DNA of 64,000 nucleotides from Cognataquiflexum aquatile (lineage in GTDB: Bacteria > Bacteroidota > Bacteroidia > Cytophagales > Cyclobacteriaceae), in the NCBI RefSeq assembly GCF_003316845.1, contig NZ_QMIK01000010.1, positions 62,001 to 126,000 of the forward strand. Reading direction: 5' to 3'. Under the pieces are notes generated by a model. That model saw nothing but the letters and a program-made list of their open reading frames with translations. It was not told the origin of the DNA and made no database searches. The translations under genes were made by a program, and so were the position numbers. Numbering within the stretch: position 1 is the stretch's first letter; each line of letters opens with the position of its first letter. Positions 44,198 to 51,925 of this stretch are shown piece by piece.

Positions 44198-45040
44198 TCA
44201 CTTCCTAAACTGCTGCCTATAGCCTTGAGGAGAAATGTTTTTTTCCTTTCTAAAAATTCTGTTAAAATGGGTGGCATGCTCAAATCCGGTTAAGAAAGCT
44301 ATTTCGGAGACATTGCTATCCGTACTGACCAAATACCTTGTTGCATTTTCAATCCGGAGTTTGTTCAGGTAAGTAATCAATGTATGTCCTGTCCCCTGCT
44401 TAAACCAACGGCAAAAATAAGTCGGTGTCATGTGCATCAAGTCGGCTACATCACCAAGACGCAATTGGTTTTGAGAGTTTTCGTGAAGAAACCGTTTGAT
44501 CCGGTCCATCCTACTTTGCTCTTTTTCGATGGAAGCCAAGCTGTGGCTTGAACCCGCAGAAAGTGACATCCTAGGTTGGGAAGAAAGTTGATCCAAAATA
44601 TCAAACAAAGAAAAAAGTTGTCTGTGGGGTGACAATTTGCCAAATCCGCAGATCAGCGCAATGACTTCAGGATCGATATCCGGAAAGACAAATCCCGATT
44701 TGGCTTCTTTAAGGAAATCGGAAACCTGCCTCAACTCAGGAAATGCACCTACAAGGGAAATCGGAAATTGAAAGACAAAAGCTTTTTGAGTCTCGCCTGT
44801 ATTTTCCCCTTGGGTCACCCAAGTGTGGGGAAGGTTTTCACCCAACAGCACCAAATCCCCTTTTTCAAATGTACTGATGTCGTCACCGACATACCGGATT
44901 CCCCGCCCGTTTTGTATAAAGGTGAGTTCAATCTCAGGATGGTAATGCCAGATATGGGGAAATGCGGGCATCGTCAGTTGGAGAAATTGAAACGATTGAC
45001 CCTTATTGACTTCTGAAATATGCTCAAGCTCTGGCTTCAT
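44198..45040 (-). CDS. AraC family transcriptional regulator with cupin sensor domain
   Basis: This 280-residue protein has an N-terminal cupin (about 1-100; PHIWHYHPEIELTFIQNGRG, then LVLLGENLPHTWV). Two helix-turn-helix motifs occupy the last 100 residues (LRLGDVADLMHMTPTYFCRW and NVSEIAFLTGFEHATHFNRI). The cupin in such proteins binds a small sugar-like effector. It is divergent from a PhyH-type oxygenase gene, with 125 bp between the starts, so it probably regulates that gene and itself. Confidence 0.9.
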   Translation of the reverse strand: MKPELEHISEVNKGQSFQFLQLTMPAFPHIWHYHPEIELTFIQNGRGIRYVGDDISTFEKGDLVLLGENLPHTWVTQGENTGETQKAFVFQFPISLVGAFPELRQVSDFLKEAKSGFVFPDIDPEVIALICGFGKLSPHRQLFSLFDILDQLSSQPRMSLSAGSSHSLASIEKEQSRMDRIKRFLHENSQNQLRLGDVADLMHMTPTYFCRWFKQGTGHTLITYLNKLRIENATRYLVSTDSNVSEIAFLTGFEHATHFNRIFRKEKNISPQGYRQQFRK

Positions 45041-45165
45041 TGACTTATATTATTATGATCATTATATTAAATATTCAATATAGTGCAATATAGGCAAATG
45101 ATTGAATAAGATTGGAAAATTCAAATTCTAATAGGGAAACTAATTTTGAAAAAAAATACAATCCT
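45041..45165. promoter_or_regulatory. Divergent AraC/PhyH control region
   Basis: A 125-bp AT-rich spacer. It contains the inverted pair ATTCAAT/ATTGAAT (about 45073-45107) enclosing the direct repeat AATATAG-TGC-AATATAG. These are plausible AraC-type binding elements, but the assignment rests only on position and symmetry. Confidence 0.4.
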
Positions 45166-45966
45166 ATGAACTTCCCAAAACTACAAGAAACCTACCTTAT
45201 CAGTGACGAAGCAAAAGCTTTCTACCAAGAGAACAGATATATCAAACTCAAGAATGTGCTTGGTAAAGATGAAATCGACTATTTCAACAGCGTCATTTCT
45301 TCAGAAGTCGACAGGCTGAATGCACAAACCAAACCCATTGAAAAAAGAGATACTTATAGCAAGGCATTTTTACAGATTTTCAACCTTTGGACAGAAAACA
45401 AAGAGGTTGCCAAATTGGTCCTGAGCAAAAGATTGGGTCAGATTGCCGCAGACCTGATGGGTTGCGAAAAAGTCCGGATCTACCACGATCAGGCATTGTT
45501 TAAAGAATCCGGAGGAGGGATCACGCCATGGCATGCTGACCAGTATTATTGGCCGATCGACACCGATAAAACCATTACAGCTTGGATTCCGCTACAGGAA
45601 ACACCTATGGAAATGGGGCCTTTGGAATTTTCAGCAAAAAGCCATCAGATCATCACAGGAAGGGAATTAGAAATTGGGGATGAATCAGAGTCAAAAATCA
45701 AAGAGAACCTGCGCATCAATAATTTCAAACATGTCATCGAGCCGTTTGACTTGGGTGAAGTAAGTTTCCATTCGGGTTGGGTTTTTCACCGCGCCGGTGC
45801 CAACCAAACGGACCGAATGAGGAAAGTCATGACGGTCATTTACATGGATGCAACTTCAAAACTTAAAAATCCTGAAAATAAAAACCAAATCAACGATTGG
45901 AATACCTGGTGCCCCGGGGCAGAAATCGGAAAAGAAATAAACAGCCCATTGAACCCGGTTGTATGA
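45166..45966 (+). CDS. Phytanoyl-CoA dioxygenase (PhyH) family Fe(II)/2-oxoglutarate oxygenase
   Basis: This 266-residue protein is read from ATG 45166; an in-frame TTG 54 bp upstream is less likely. The double-stranded beta-helix carries the iron triad H123-x-D125 (PWHADQYYWP) and H208 (WVFHRAG), with the 2-oxoglutarate arginine in the following TDRMRKVMT. There is no signal peptide. PhyH enzymes hydroxylate small molecules and lipids. It is under divergent control of the AraC regulator. A decayed cupin fragment lies immediately after its stop. Confidence 0.87.
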   Translation: MNFPKLQETYLISDEAKAFYQENRYIKLKNVLGKDEIDYFNSVISSEVDRLNAQTKPIEKRDTYSKAFLQIFNLWTENKEVAKLVLSKRLGQIAADLMGCEKVRIYHDQALFKESGGGITPWHADQYYWPIDTDKTITAWIPLQETPMEMGPLEFSAKSHQIITGRELEIGDESESKIKENLRINNFKHVIEPFDLGEVSFHSGWVFHRAGANQTDRMRKVMTVIYMDATSKLKNPENKNQINDWNTWCPGAEIGKEINSPLNPVV

Positions 45967-45979
45967 TAGTTCTGATCAC

Positions 45980-46144
45980 TTTCAAGTCAACCTCTCAATA
46001 ATCTCCTTTGCTTCCGGCCATTTGGCTAGGAGTTCGTCGGCACGGTACAACCTAAAATCCCGAAAATCAAAACCCGGAGCGACCATACAGGAAACAAGGG
46101 AGTAGGAATCCAGTTGCTCAACCGTAGATCCGAAAATCACTCCC
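45980..46144. repeat. Direct repeat, left copy (165 bp)
   Basis: It matches 47157-47320 with about 10 differences in 165 bases (about 94 percent identity by eye). It is the 3' end of a cupin gene. The two copies are in the same orientation and bracket 1.0 kb carrying the DUF4239 gene. Confidence 0.92.
45982..46144 (-). pseudogene. Truncated 3' fragment of a cupin (DUF985) gene
   Basis: It encodes the last 54 residues of the cupin found intact at 47159-47632, ending in the same EAKEIIERLT and stop. Homology stops abruptly inside the GVIF segment, with no start codon. Only two residue changes (P to L, S to R) are seen against about eight silent ones. The fragment therefore looks like part of a diverged allele that was selected while intact, and not like a copy that decayed in place. 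Confidence 0.88.
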
Positions 46145-46174
46145 CGGGTAGAAAAAAAAAACTGTTCTCATCTA

Positions 46175-46984
46175 TTACTCCTCCATTTGAGGCACATGAC
46201 CCACCATCAAATCTGAATATACAGATTCGTAAGAATCAGGACCGATCGCAAGTTCACCCCTAAATGGACGGTCCATCATAACCATAATAAACATAACCGA
46301 ACCTAATGTTAGTCCAATTAATGAATTTAATAGGATGTGCAATTTTAAATTATCAATGTAAAAAAGCGAAGCAAGAACAATTGTAATCAATGCCCCACTT
46401 ATAAAAAAAATCCAGAGCACCATAGGGATTCCTGTACTGACGCTGGTCATCCGAGCTCTTCGCAACTCAATAAGGTTATTAAATTGTTTGATCGCCTCTG
46501 AATACAAGGCAATATCCGCAGGAGTGGTAGGCTCCATTTCGTACAAAGATTTTTGAAACAAGTTCAAATAATGGGTTCCTTTTGTTTTTACAATCCCTTG
46601 GCGATGCAATGGCCAAGCATAGTGAATCACATAATAGGTATAATCTCCTAGCTTTTGTTTTAATTGATCGGCCGATTCCTTAGGAAATTCAGATACATCT
46701 CGATACAAGGCAGCAATAGCGGAAGATTCATTACTTACTCTATCCGATACATCTTGGTAGCTCTTCCATACCGCTGCTGCTTGCAGACCAAACATGATCC
46801 CGTAAAAGACACCTATGGTAGATAAAAAATAGGAAATCTCGTCATTGAATGAACGTCCTCCCCAGTTCCTCTTTATAATGGGTCTGAGCGCTAAAACAGA
46901 AAGGATAGAGATTGTAGCAAAAATTCCGGTGAAAATAAGGAAAGAAATTCCTAGCGGTAAATCATACAAGAAGAAAACATTCAT
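46175..46984 (-). CDS. DUF4239 (bestrophin-like) membrane protein
   Basis: This 269-residue protein is read from ATG 46984; the TTG-started longer frame adds an unlikely leader. Two hydrophobic segments lie near the N-terminus (LGISFLIFTGIFATISILSV and YFLSTIGVFYGIMFGLQAAA). A soluble helical middle follows, with SDRVSNESSAIAALYRDVS, then two more helices near the C-terminus. This matches DUF4239, whose function is not established. The gene lies between two direct copies of a cupin gene end and is AT-richer than its neighbours, so it is probably an inserted passenger. Confidence 0.78.
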   Translation of the reverse strand: MNVFFLYDLPLGISFLIFTGIFATISILSVLALRPIIKRNWGGRSFNDEISYFLSTIGVFYGIMFGLQAAAVWKSYQDVSDRVSNESSAIAALYRDVSEFPKESADQLKQKLGDYTYYVIHYAWPLHRQGIVKTKGTHYLNLFQKSLYEMEPTTPADIALYSEAIKQFNNLIELRRARMTSVSTGIPMVLWIFFISGALITIVLASLFYIDNLKLHILLNSLIGLTLGSVMFIMVMMDRPFRGELAIGPDSYESVYSDLMVGHVPQMEE

Positions 46985-47156
46985 AGAACCCAATTGATGA
47001 TATCTTAATTTTATAAATCTGTAAAATAAAACCTCCAAATGCAAGTCTCAAGATCATATTCAAACCATGCCTTCGTTATTTGTCTTGGGTGGAGATTTAT
47101 TAAAATACAGAAATCATAAAAAACCCATTTAGAGTTCTGTTCAAAAGGTCAATTTG

Positions 47157-47320
47157 TTTCAAGTCAACCTCTCAATAATCTCCTTTGCTTCCGGCCATTT
47201 GGCTAGGAGTTCGTCGGCACTGTACAACCTAAAATCCCGAAAATCAAAGCCCGGAGCGACCATACAGGAGACAAGGGAATAAGAATCCGGCTGTTCTACC
47301 GTAGATCCAAAAATCACTCC
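47157..47320. repeat. Direct repeat, right copy, inside the intact cupin gene
   Basis: The right partner of 45980-46144. It comprises the last 54 codons and the stop of the cupin gene plus a few 3' bases. Confidence 0.92.
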
Positions 47321-47632
47321 TGGAGGAACCAATTGCTGCGGTCGGTGGCCTTCATTATCAATTGGGCCTACCAAGAGTTTTTCATAGCCCTTTGCAGAAA
47401 GAATATGCACCGTAAGCGGACTGCCTTCATGGTAAAACCAAATTTCATCCCCCGCGATGGTGTGGAATTTGGAGACATTGTCCGATGTCATCAAAAAGTA
47501 AATGCATGTCGCCAAAGACCGCTCAGCACCTGCAGTATCCAAGCCTGATCGGTATGTTTCGGAATAATAGCCTCCCTCAGGATGCGCTTTGAGGTGTAAC
47601 TTTTCTACCAATTCCTGGACTCTGTTTTTCAT
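47159..47632 (-). CDS. Cupin domain protein, DUF985 family
   Basis: This 157-residue cupin has HLKAHPEGGYYSETYRS at the N-terminus, the diagnostic DUF985 opening. FHTIAGDEIWFYHEGSPLTV forms cupin motif 1, and CMVAPGFDFRDFRLYSADEL forms the closing segment. Members are related to epimerase-like sugar cupins, and their substrates are mostly unknown. It lies 55 bp after the sialidase gene on the same strand and could be the last gene of that operon. A partial second copy of its 3' end is found 1.2 kb downstream. Confidence 0.88.
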   Translation of the reverse strand: MKNRVQELVEKLHLKAHPEGGYYSETYRSGLDTAGAERSLATCIYFLMTSDNVSKFHTIAGDEIWFYHEGSPLTVHILSAKGYEKLLVGPIDNEGHRPQQLVPPGVIFGSTVEQPDSYSLVSCMVAPGFDFRDFRLYSADELLAKWPEAKEIIERLT

Positions 47633-47687
47633 TTTTTCGGTTTAAATAATAAAGTCGAATTAAAATATTTGAAGAGGGATTAATAAT

Positions 47688-48875
47688 TCAATCCTTCCAT
47701 TTGATCTTTTTGAAGATAATCTTTGTGTAATTATCCTGTTCGTATAGTACTCCTACATTCTTATCATTCACCCTGACCAAATCACTGTATGCAGTCCAAG
47801 CCTGTTTATTTGGATCATCGGTTCGGTCAATTAGTATTGATTTTTCCCAGGTTTTTCCTTCGTCAAAACTGATCTTGAGCGTAAGGTTATTCCTGTCTTT
47901 GGGATCTGCAGCATTGGAATGGGCCAAAATGGTTTTCCCATTTCTTTCACCTATCGGAAGGATGGAACCTTGGCAGACAGGATCGGGAAGCGCTTCTTCG
48001 AAATAGGCTTCATCCCAGGTTTTGCCTCCATCAGAAGAATAGGCCAAGATCCTGCTTCTGATATCGCCCCGTTGATTTCTGACGCTCATGATCATCCTGT
48101 CGCCTGAAAGTTCTGCAGCGATAGCCTCATTCGAACCGGGAATTTCAATGGACTCAGACAATTGGAAGGTCTTGCCATGATCATCCGAGAAAAATCCATG
48201 TGCCCGGTATTCCATAAAATCCTCCTGCGGCGGTCCTACTGAATGGTTGGCGGCCACGTAAATCCTTCCTTTGTATTTCCCTTTTTGAAACTGAAAAGCA
48301 TGCCCGGGAGTATTCGCATAATGCCTCCAATCTTCTTTTGATTCATATGCTGCATTGAATGTTGGATTGTTTGGACGGTGAACTTGCCTCGTGATATTGA
48401 CAGGCTCTTGCCAACTTCTTCCCAAGTCCAAAGATTTCATCATCCAAACTTCCCTTACTCCCCTGTTCATGCGGATATCATATTCATGGTTGTTTCCAGT
48501 GTTGTAAAAAAGATAAACCACTCCATCAGGATAAGCAGGATCATGCAAATCCACCACGGGCGCTGGATTTCCTGCCTGCAATTTGTCATAATCCACCAGC
48601 ATTTGTAGGGCTGACCAGGTCATTCCTCCATCTTCACTCCTTTTCAATACCAGATTGACATCTCCAAAATCATCAGAACCGTTGACCCGGCCTTCGGCAA
48701 AAGCTAAAAAATCCCCATTTGGAAGGTCGATGATGGCTGGAATCCTGTAGATCTTGTGACCTTCTTTTCCTCCTTCAAAAACGATATTTTCTTGAGAGAA
48801 TCCTTGACTCCAAATCCCAAGAAATAGCAGGGATAAGAATAGTCCGGTTTGAATAATTTTAATGGTTTTTTTCAA
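47688..48875 (-). CDS. Secreted exo-alpha-sialidase-like protein (GH33 type, BNR propeller)
   Basis: This 395-residue protein has a signal peptide (IIQTGLFLSLLFLGIWSQGFSQ). The six-bladed sialidase fold is supported by the arginine motif IYRIPAII, then FLAFAEGR and DDFGDVNL. Four Asp-box-like blades are seen (SEDGGMTW, SDDHGKTF, SSDGGKTW, SFDEGKTW). The start is a TTG that overlaps the end of the sulfatase gene by 17 bp; no ATG precedes the signal. It should release sialic acid or a similar nonulosonic acid, though related BNR hydrolases have other targets. Confidence 0.85.
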   Translation of the reverse strand: MKKTIKIIQTGLFLSLLFLGIWSQGFSQENIVFEGGKEGHKIYRIPAIIDLPNGDFLAFAEGRVNGSDDFGDVNLVLKRSEDGGMTWSALQMLVDYDKLQAGNPAPVVDLHDPAYPDGVVYLFYNTGNNHEYDIRMNRGVREVWMMKSLDLGRSWQEPVNITRQVHRPNNPTFNAAYESKEDWRHYANTPGHAFQFQKGKYKGRIYVAANHSVGPPQEDFMEYRAHGFFSDDHGKTFQLSESIEIPGSNEAIAAELSGDRMIMSVRNQRGDIRSRILAYSSDGGKTWDEAYFEEALPDPVCQGSILPIGERNGKTILAHSNAADPKDRNNLTLKISFDEGKTWEKSILIDRTDDPNKQAWTAYSDLVRVNDKNVGVLYEQDNYTKIIFKKIKWKD

Positions 48876-50331
48876 AATATCGCTTTAAAGTATAATCAGG
48901 CTGCCATTGATCAGGTTGCCTTAAGATTGATTTAGGATCGTATTCCATAGGCTTGATGACTTTGGCTGTTAACTCAGTGGTGTCACCGGTTTCTTTTTGC
49001 CAAAGTTTCATCAGCTTCAAAAGCGCTTCTCTCTTTTCTACATAATCATCCTCATAAGCTAAATTATTTAACTCCAGTGGATCTCTTTTCAAATTAAATA
49101 ATTGTGTATAATCCCGCTCAGGGTAGCGGATCAGCTTCCAATCTCCTTCCCGAACTGCCCGAACCGTATTTCTGTAAGCTGTAAAAAGTGACCCTCTGAC
49201 TTGGGTTTCTTTTCCCTGAAGAATCGGAACCAAACTTTTGCCTGTGACTTCCTTGGGATTTGGCAATCCTGCCAGTTGAGACAAAGTTGGATACAAATCA
49301 AACAGATACGTAAGCGCATCGAATTCCTTTCCTTCGGGTATGCCGGGTCCTTTGATGATCAGGGGGACTTTGGTACTGTGCTCGTACAGGTTTTGCTTCC
49401 CAAGCAGGCCATGGCTTCCGGCAGCCAGACCATTGTCAGCAGCATAGACAATGATCGTGTTATCGTATTGCCCATTATCTTTCAAAACAGAAATAATTTT
49501 CCCGATCTGCTGATCCAAGTGGGTGATCAATCCATAATAGTCAGAGAGAATCATCTGAATCACTTCAGGCTTTCGTGGCCAGCCAGTCAGGTTTTCATCA
49601 CGGACGTTCAATTGATCAAACTGAAAAGGGTGAAGTCCCATATAATTTCCCGGAAGTGGCAGGCTTCCGTCAGGATAATAGTTGATGAATTTCGGAGCAG
49701 GCGAATAGGGATCGTGGGGGACTGTGAATGCTACATAGCAAAAGAAAGGCTTCCCTGCGTCGTTTTTTGCATGGTTTTGGATGAATTCAATGGCTCCTTC
49801 TGTAAAAACCTCCGTGGAAAATCCTTTGATTTGAGGATCTCCCAGTTTCCCATTTTCATCAAAGTCCCTAAGCGCAATGGCATAATGGTCTGCCATACCG
49901 CCCAGAAAGACATTTTTAGCTTGCTGAAAAGTCGCCTCAAAGGCCTCTTTTTCATTGTGCCATTTGCCTGTACCAAAAGTTGTATAGCCTGCTTTTGAAA
50001 AATCCATCGGCATGGTATTGACCCCATTGAGCCGGTCATAAACTTGAAAAAGACTTTTTCCACTCAAGAGCATCGCCCGGCTTGGGGCGCAGATCGCACC
50101 ATGGTGTCCCCCCATTACATAGGCGTTTGTAAATCGACTTCCTTCCCTTGCCAATTGGTCAATGTTGGGAGTTTGGATATAAGGATTGCCACTGATGCCA
50201 AGGGCATCCGCCCGCTGGTCATCTGCAAATAAAAAAAGGATATTCGGTTTCTTGGATTGAGGATATCCGGCAAATGATGTGGTTAATAATAAAATTAACA
50301 CAAAAGATATCTTCGATTTGGTATATGGCAT
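48859..50331 (-). CDS. Secreted sulfatase (Cys-type, formylglycine-dependent)
   Basis: This 490-residue protein has a signal peptide, then the sulfatase opening KPNILFLFADDQRADAL. The active-site box is C81-A-P-S-R85, where the cysteine is converted to formylglycine by a maturase. FGTGKWHN and a second metal-binding part (IVYAADNGLAAGSHGLLGKQ) support a working active site. It removes sulfate esters from glycans or related compounds. It is placed between the propeller lipoprotein and the sialidase gene in one minus-strand operon. Confidence 0.92.
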   Translation of the reverse strand: MPYTKSKISFVLILLLTTSFAGYPQSKKPNILFLFADDQRADALGISGNPYIQTPNIDQLAREGSRFTNAYVMGGHHGAICAPSRAMLLSGKSLFQVYDRLNGVNTMPMDFSKAGYTTFGTGKWHNEKEAFEATFQQAKNVFLGGMADHYAIALRDFDENGKLGDPQIKGFSTEVFTEGAIEFIQNHAKNDAGKPFFCYVAFTVPHDPYSPAPKFINYYPDGSLPLPGNYMGLHPFQFDQLNVRDENLTGWPRKPEVIQMILSDYYGLITHLDQQIGKIISVLKDNGQYDNTIIVYAADNGLAAGSHGLLGKQNLYEHSTKVPLIIKGPGIPEGKEFDALTYLFDLYPTLSQLAGLPNPKEVTGKSLVPILQGKETQVRGSLFTAYRNTVRAVREGDWKLIRYPERDYTQLFNLKRDPLELNNLAYEDDYVEKREALLKLMKLWQKETGDTTELTAKVIKPMEYDPKSILRQPDQWQPDYTLKRYFEKNH

Positions 50332-50337
50332 TTTGGC

Positions 50338-51657
50338 TTATTTTTCAAACTCGACGATATATTCCGACATGTATTTCCCGAGATCAGAATATTTGAAAAA
50401 CAACCTTGCCTGCTTCCCAAGCCGCAGACTCGTGTATTTGTTGGCAATGTCATCAGGGGTATTCAGGGGTTGCAGCGAAGGGTACCAAAGCACATGTCCG
50501 GGTTTTTCCAGAAGCTTTTGAGGTTTTGTCCAAGCTTGGGAATTATTCCCCTCTCCCAATTCCTTGTGGGGATTGAACGAAATGTAAAGCTCATCACCAA
50601 CCCATGATTGTCCCTCCACTTTTCCCATCATCATTACCCAACATTCCAGGTAAGTATTCCAACTGACAGATGGTCCCCAATGGAATCCACCTGTTGGGGA
50701 GGATGCCGGACCGCCACCGTTTTCTTTGGACATTTGAAGAGAGGCAACCGGTTTTCCGATTCCATCCCAATCCGCATTGAAACCTTGCCCATCCCATCTT
50801 TTGGCTTTCCCCTGCGGGTCATCGAGTTCGTCAATCCGGATTCGGGCGATACTGATGCATTGCCCACTCCATTCTTTGATGGGATCATAGGAAGCAGCAT
50901 CGTAAGCTCCAGGATAGCCATATTCTCCATAAAAAAGGTACAAATATTCGCCAACCGCCACAGCAGATGGATCACCGACTCCACCGGCAAAGGTCTTGGA
51001 AATATTGTGTGGTTTCAAAATCATTCGGGGCTGCTTGTCTTCGAGAAAGAGCCCTTTATTTTCCCAACTCCATCCACCGTCCGTAGATTTCATGACTCCA
51101 ATCCTACAAACTGCCGCAGGAGTGATTCTTTCAGTCAGACCCAAGGGCCAGTCCTTGTCGATATATCCTTCTTCGGTTGCTTCATTGTAAGGGAGAGTTT
51201 CAGGATAATTTTCATTGTGGTAGATAGCGTACAAGGTCCTTCCGCTCGGATCTTTTTCATCCTGATAGACCGTCTCAAACCATACTGCCCCATGCAGACC
51301 CGGTTCTCCGACAGGGGCATTGACAGGCAATTTGGGGGCAATATATTCGGCTGCCGGAGTACTGAATACTTCATCGGCATTGGACCCGCTCGCAAACTTT
51401 AGGTCTTCAGCAAATCCCCACACAGGATCCTCTCCGTATTTGCCGGGAAAAATCCTGAGTGTGTCCCCTACCCACACTTCGGCCATATTGCAGTCGACAA
51501 AATTATTGAAGAAGAAAGTGTCTGTTTCTATCAGTTTGAAAGTGGGTACCTTGAAGTCTTGTGTTTCCGAAAGACTTTCTTGGTTTGGAGTGCGAGGATT
51601 ACAGCCAAACAAATATGTCGTGGCCGCCACCAGAAGAAAGGAGAACTTTTGTTTCAT
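50338..51657 (-). CDS. Lipoprotein with predicted beta-propeller, GH43/GH117-like, function unknown
   Basis: This 439-residue protein is read from ATG 51657, whose signal ends in YLFGC. The body has repeated propeller-like segments with Asp-box-like CRIGVMKSTDGGWSW and metal- or substrate-facing GVGDPSAVAVGEYLYLFYGE. This resembles five-bladed GH43/GH117-type folds, but I cannot name a family with confidence. It is the first gene of an operon with a sulfatase (6 bp downstream) and a sialidase-like enzyme, so a role in breakdown of sulfated or acidic glycans is likely. Confidence 0.65.
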   Translation of the reverse strand: MKQKFSFLLVAATTYLFGCNPRTPNQESLSETQDFKVPTFKLIETDTFFFNNFVDCNMAEVWVGDTLRIFPGKYGEDPVWGFAEDLKFASGSNADEVFSTPAAEYIAPKLPVNAPVGEPGLHGAVWFETVYQDEKDPSGRTLYAIYHNENYPETLPYNEATEEGYIDKDWPLGLTERITPAAVCRIGVMKSTDGGWSWENKGLFLEDKQPRMILKPHNISKTFAGGVGDPSAVAVGEYLYLFYGEYGYPGAYDAASYDPIKEWSGQCISIARIRIDELDDPQGKAKRWDGQGFNADWDGIGKPVASLQMSKENGGGPASSPTGGFHWGPSVSWNTYLECWVMMMGKVEGQSWVGDELYISFNPHKELGEGNNSQAWTKPQKLLEKPGHVLWYPSLQPLNTPDDIANKYTSLRLGKQARLFFKYSDLGKYMSEYIVEFEK

Positions 51658-51852
51658 AATTTGATAAATAGGAGGAGTTGAGGTGCTTTTTCTATACCTT
51701 TTCAAGTTACAAAAATTAAATTTTTTCAAAAGAAAATGCCTGAAATCTTGCTTTTGTTTATTGGGACCAAACTTTTTAAGCTGAAGATTTTAATTAATTC
51801 TATCTCTAATCTTCCCCCCAAAAGAGCCTTGTGAAGGGTAAGTAATTCACAT

Positions 51853-51882
51853 TTGAAATAACCTTTACAATTACTACATTGG
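51853..51882 (+). promoter_or_regulatory. Candidate promoter for the 1010-residue dehydrogenase
   Basis: TTG at 51853-51855, a 19-base spacer, and TACATTGG at 51875-51882 give a one-mismatch fit to TAnnTTTG. The start codon is 44 bp downstream. The octamer ATCAGCTA is repeated in tandem at 51887-51902, between the box and the gene. Confidence 0.4.
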
Positions 51883-51925
51883 TTTGATCAGCTAATCAGC
51901 TAAGGATGTCAAAAAATCAGCAAGA

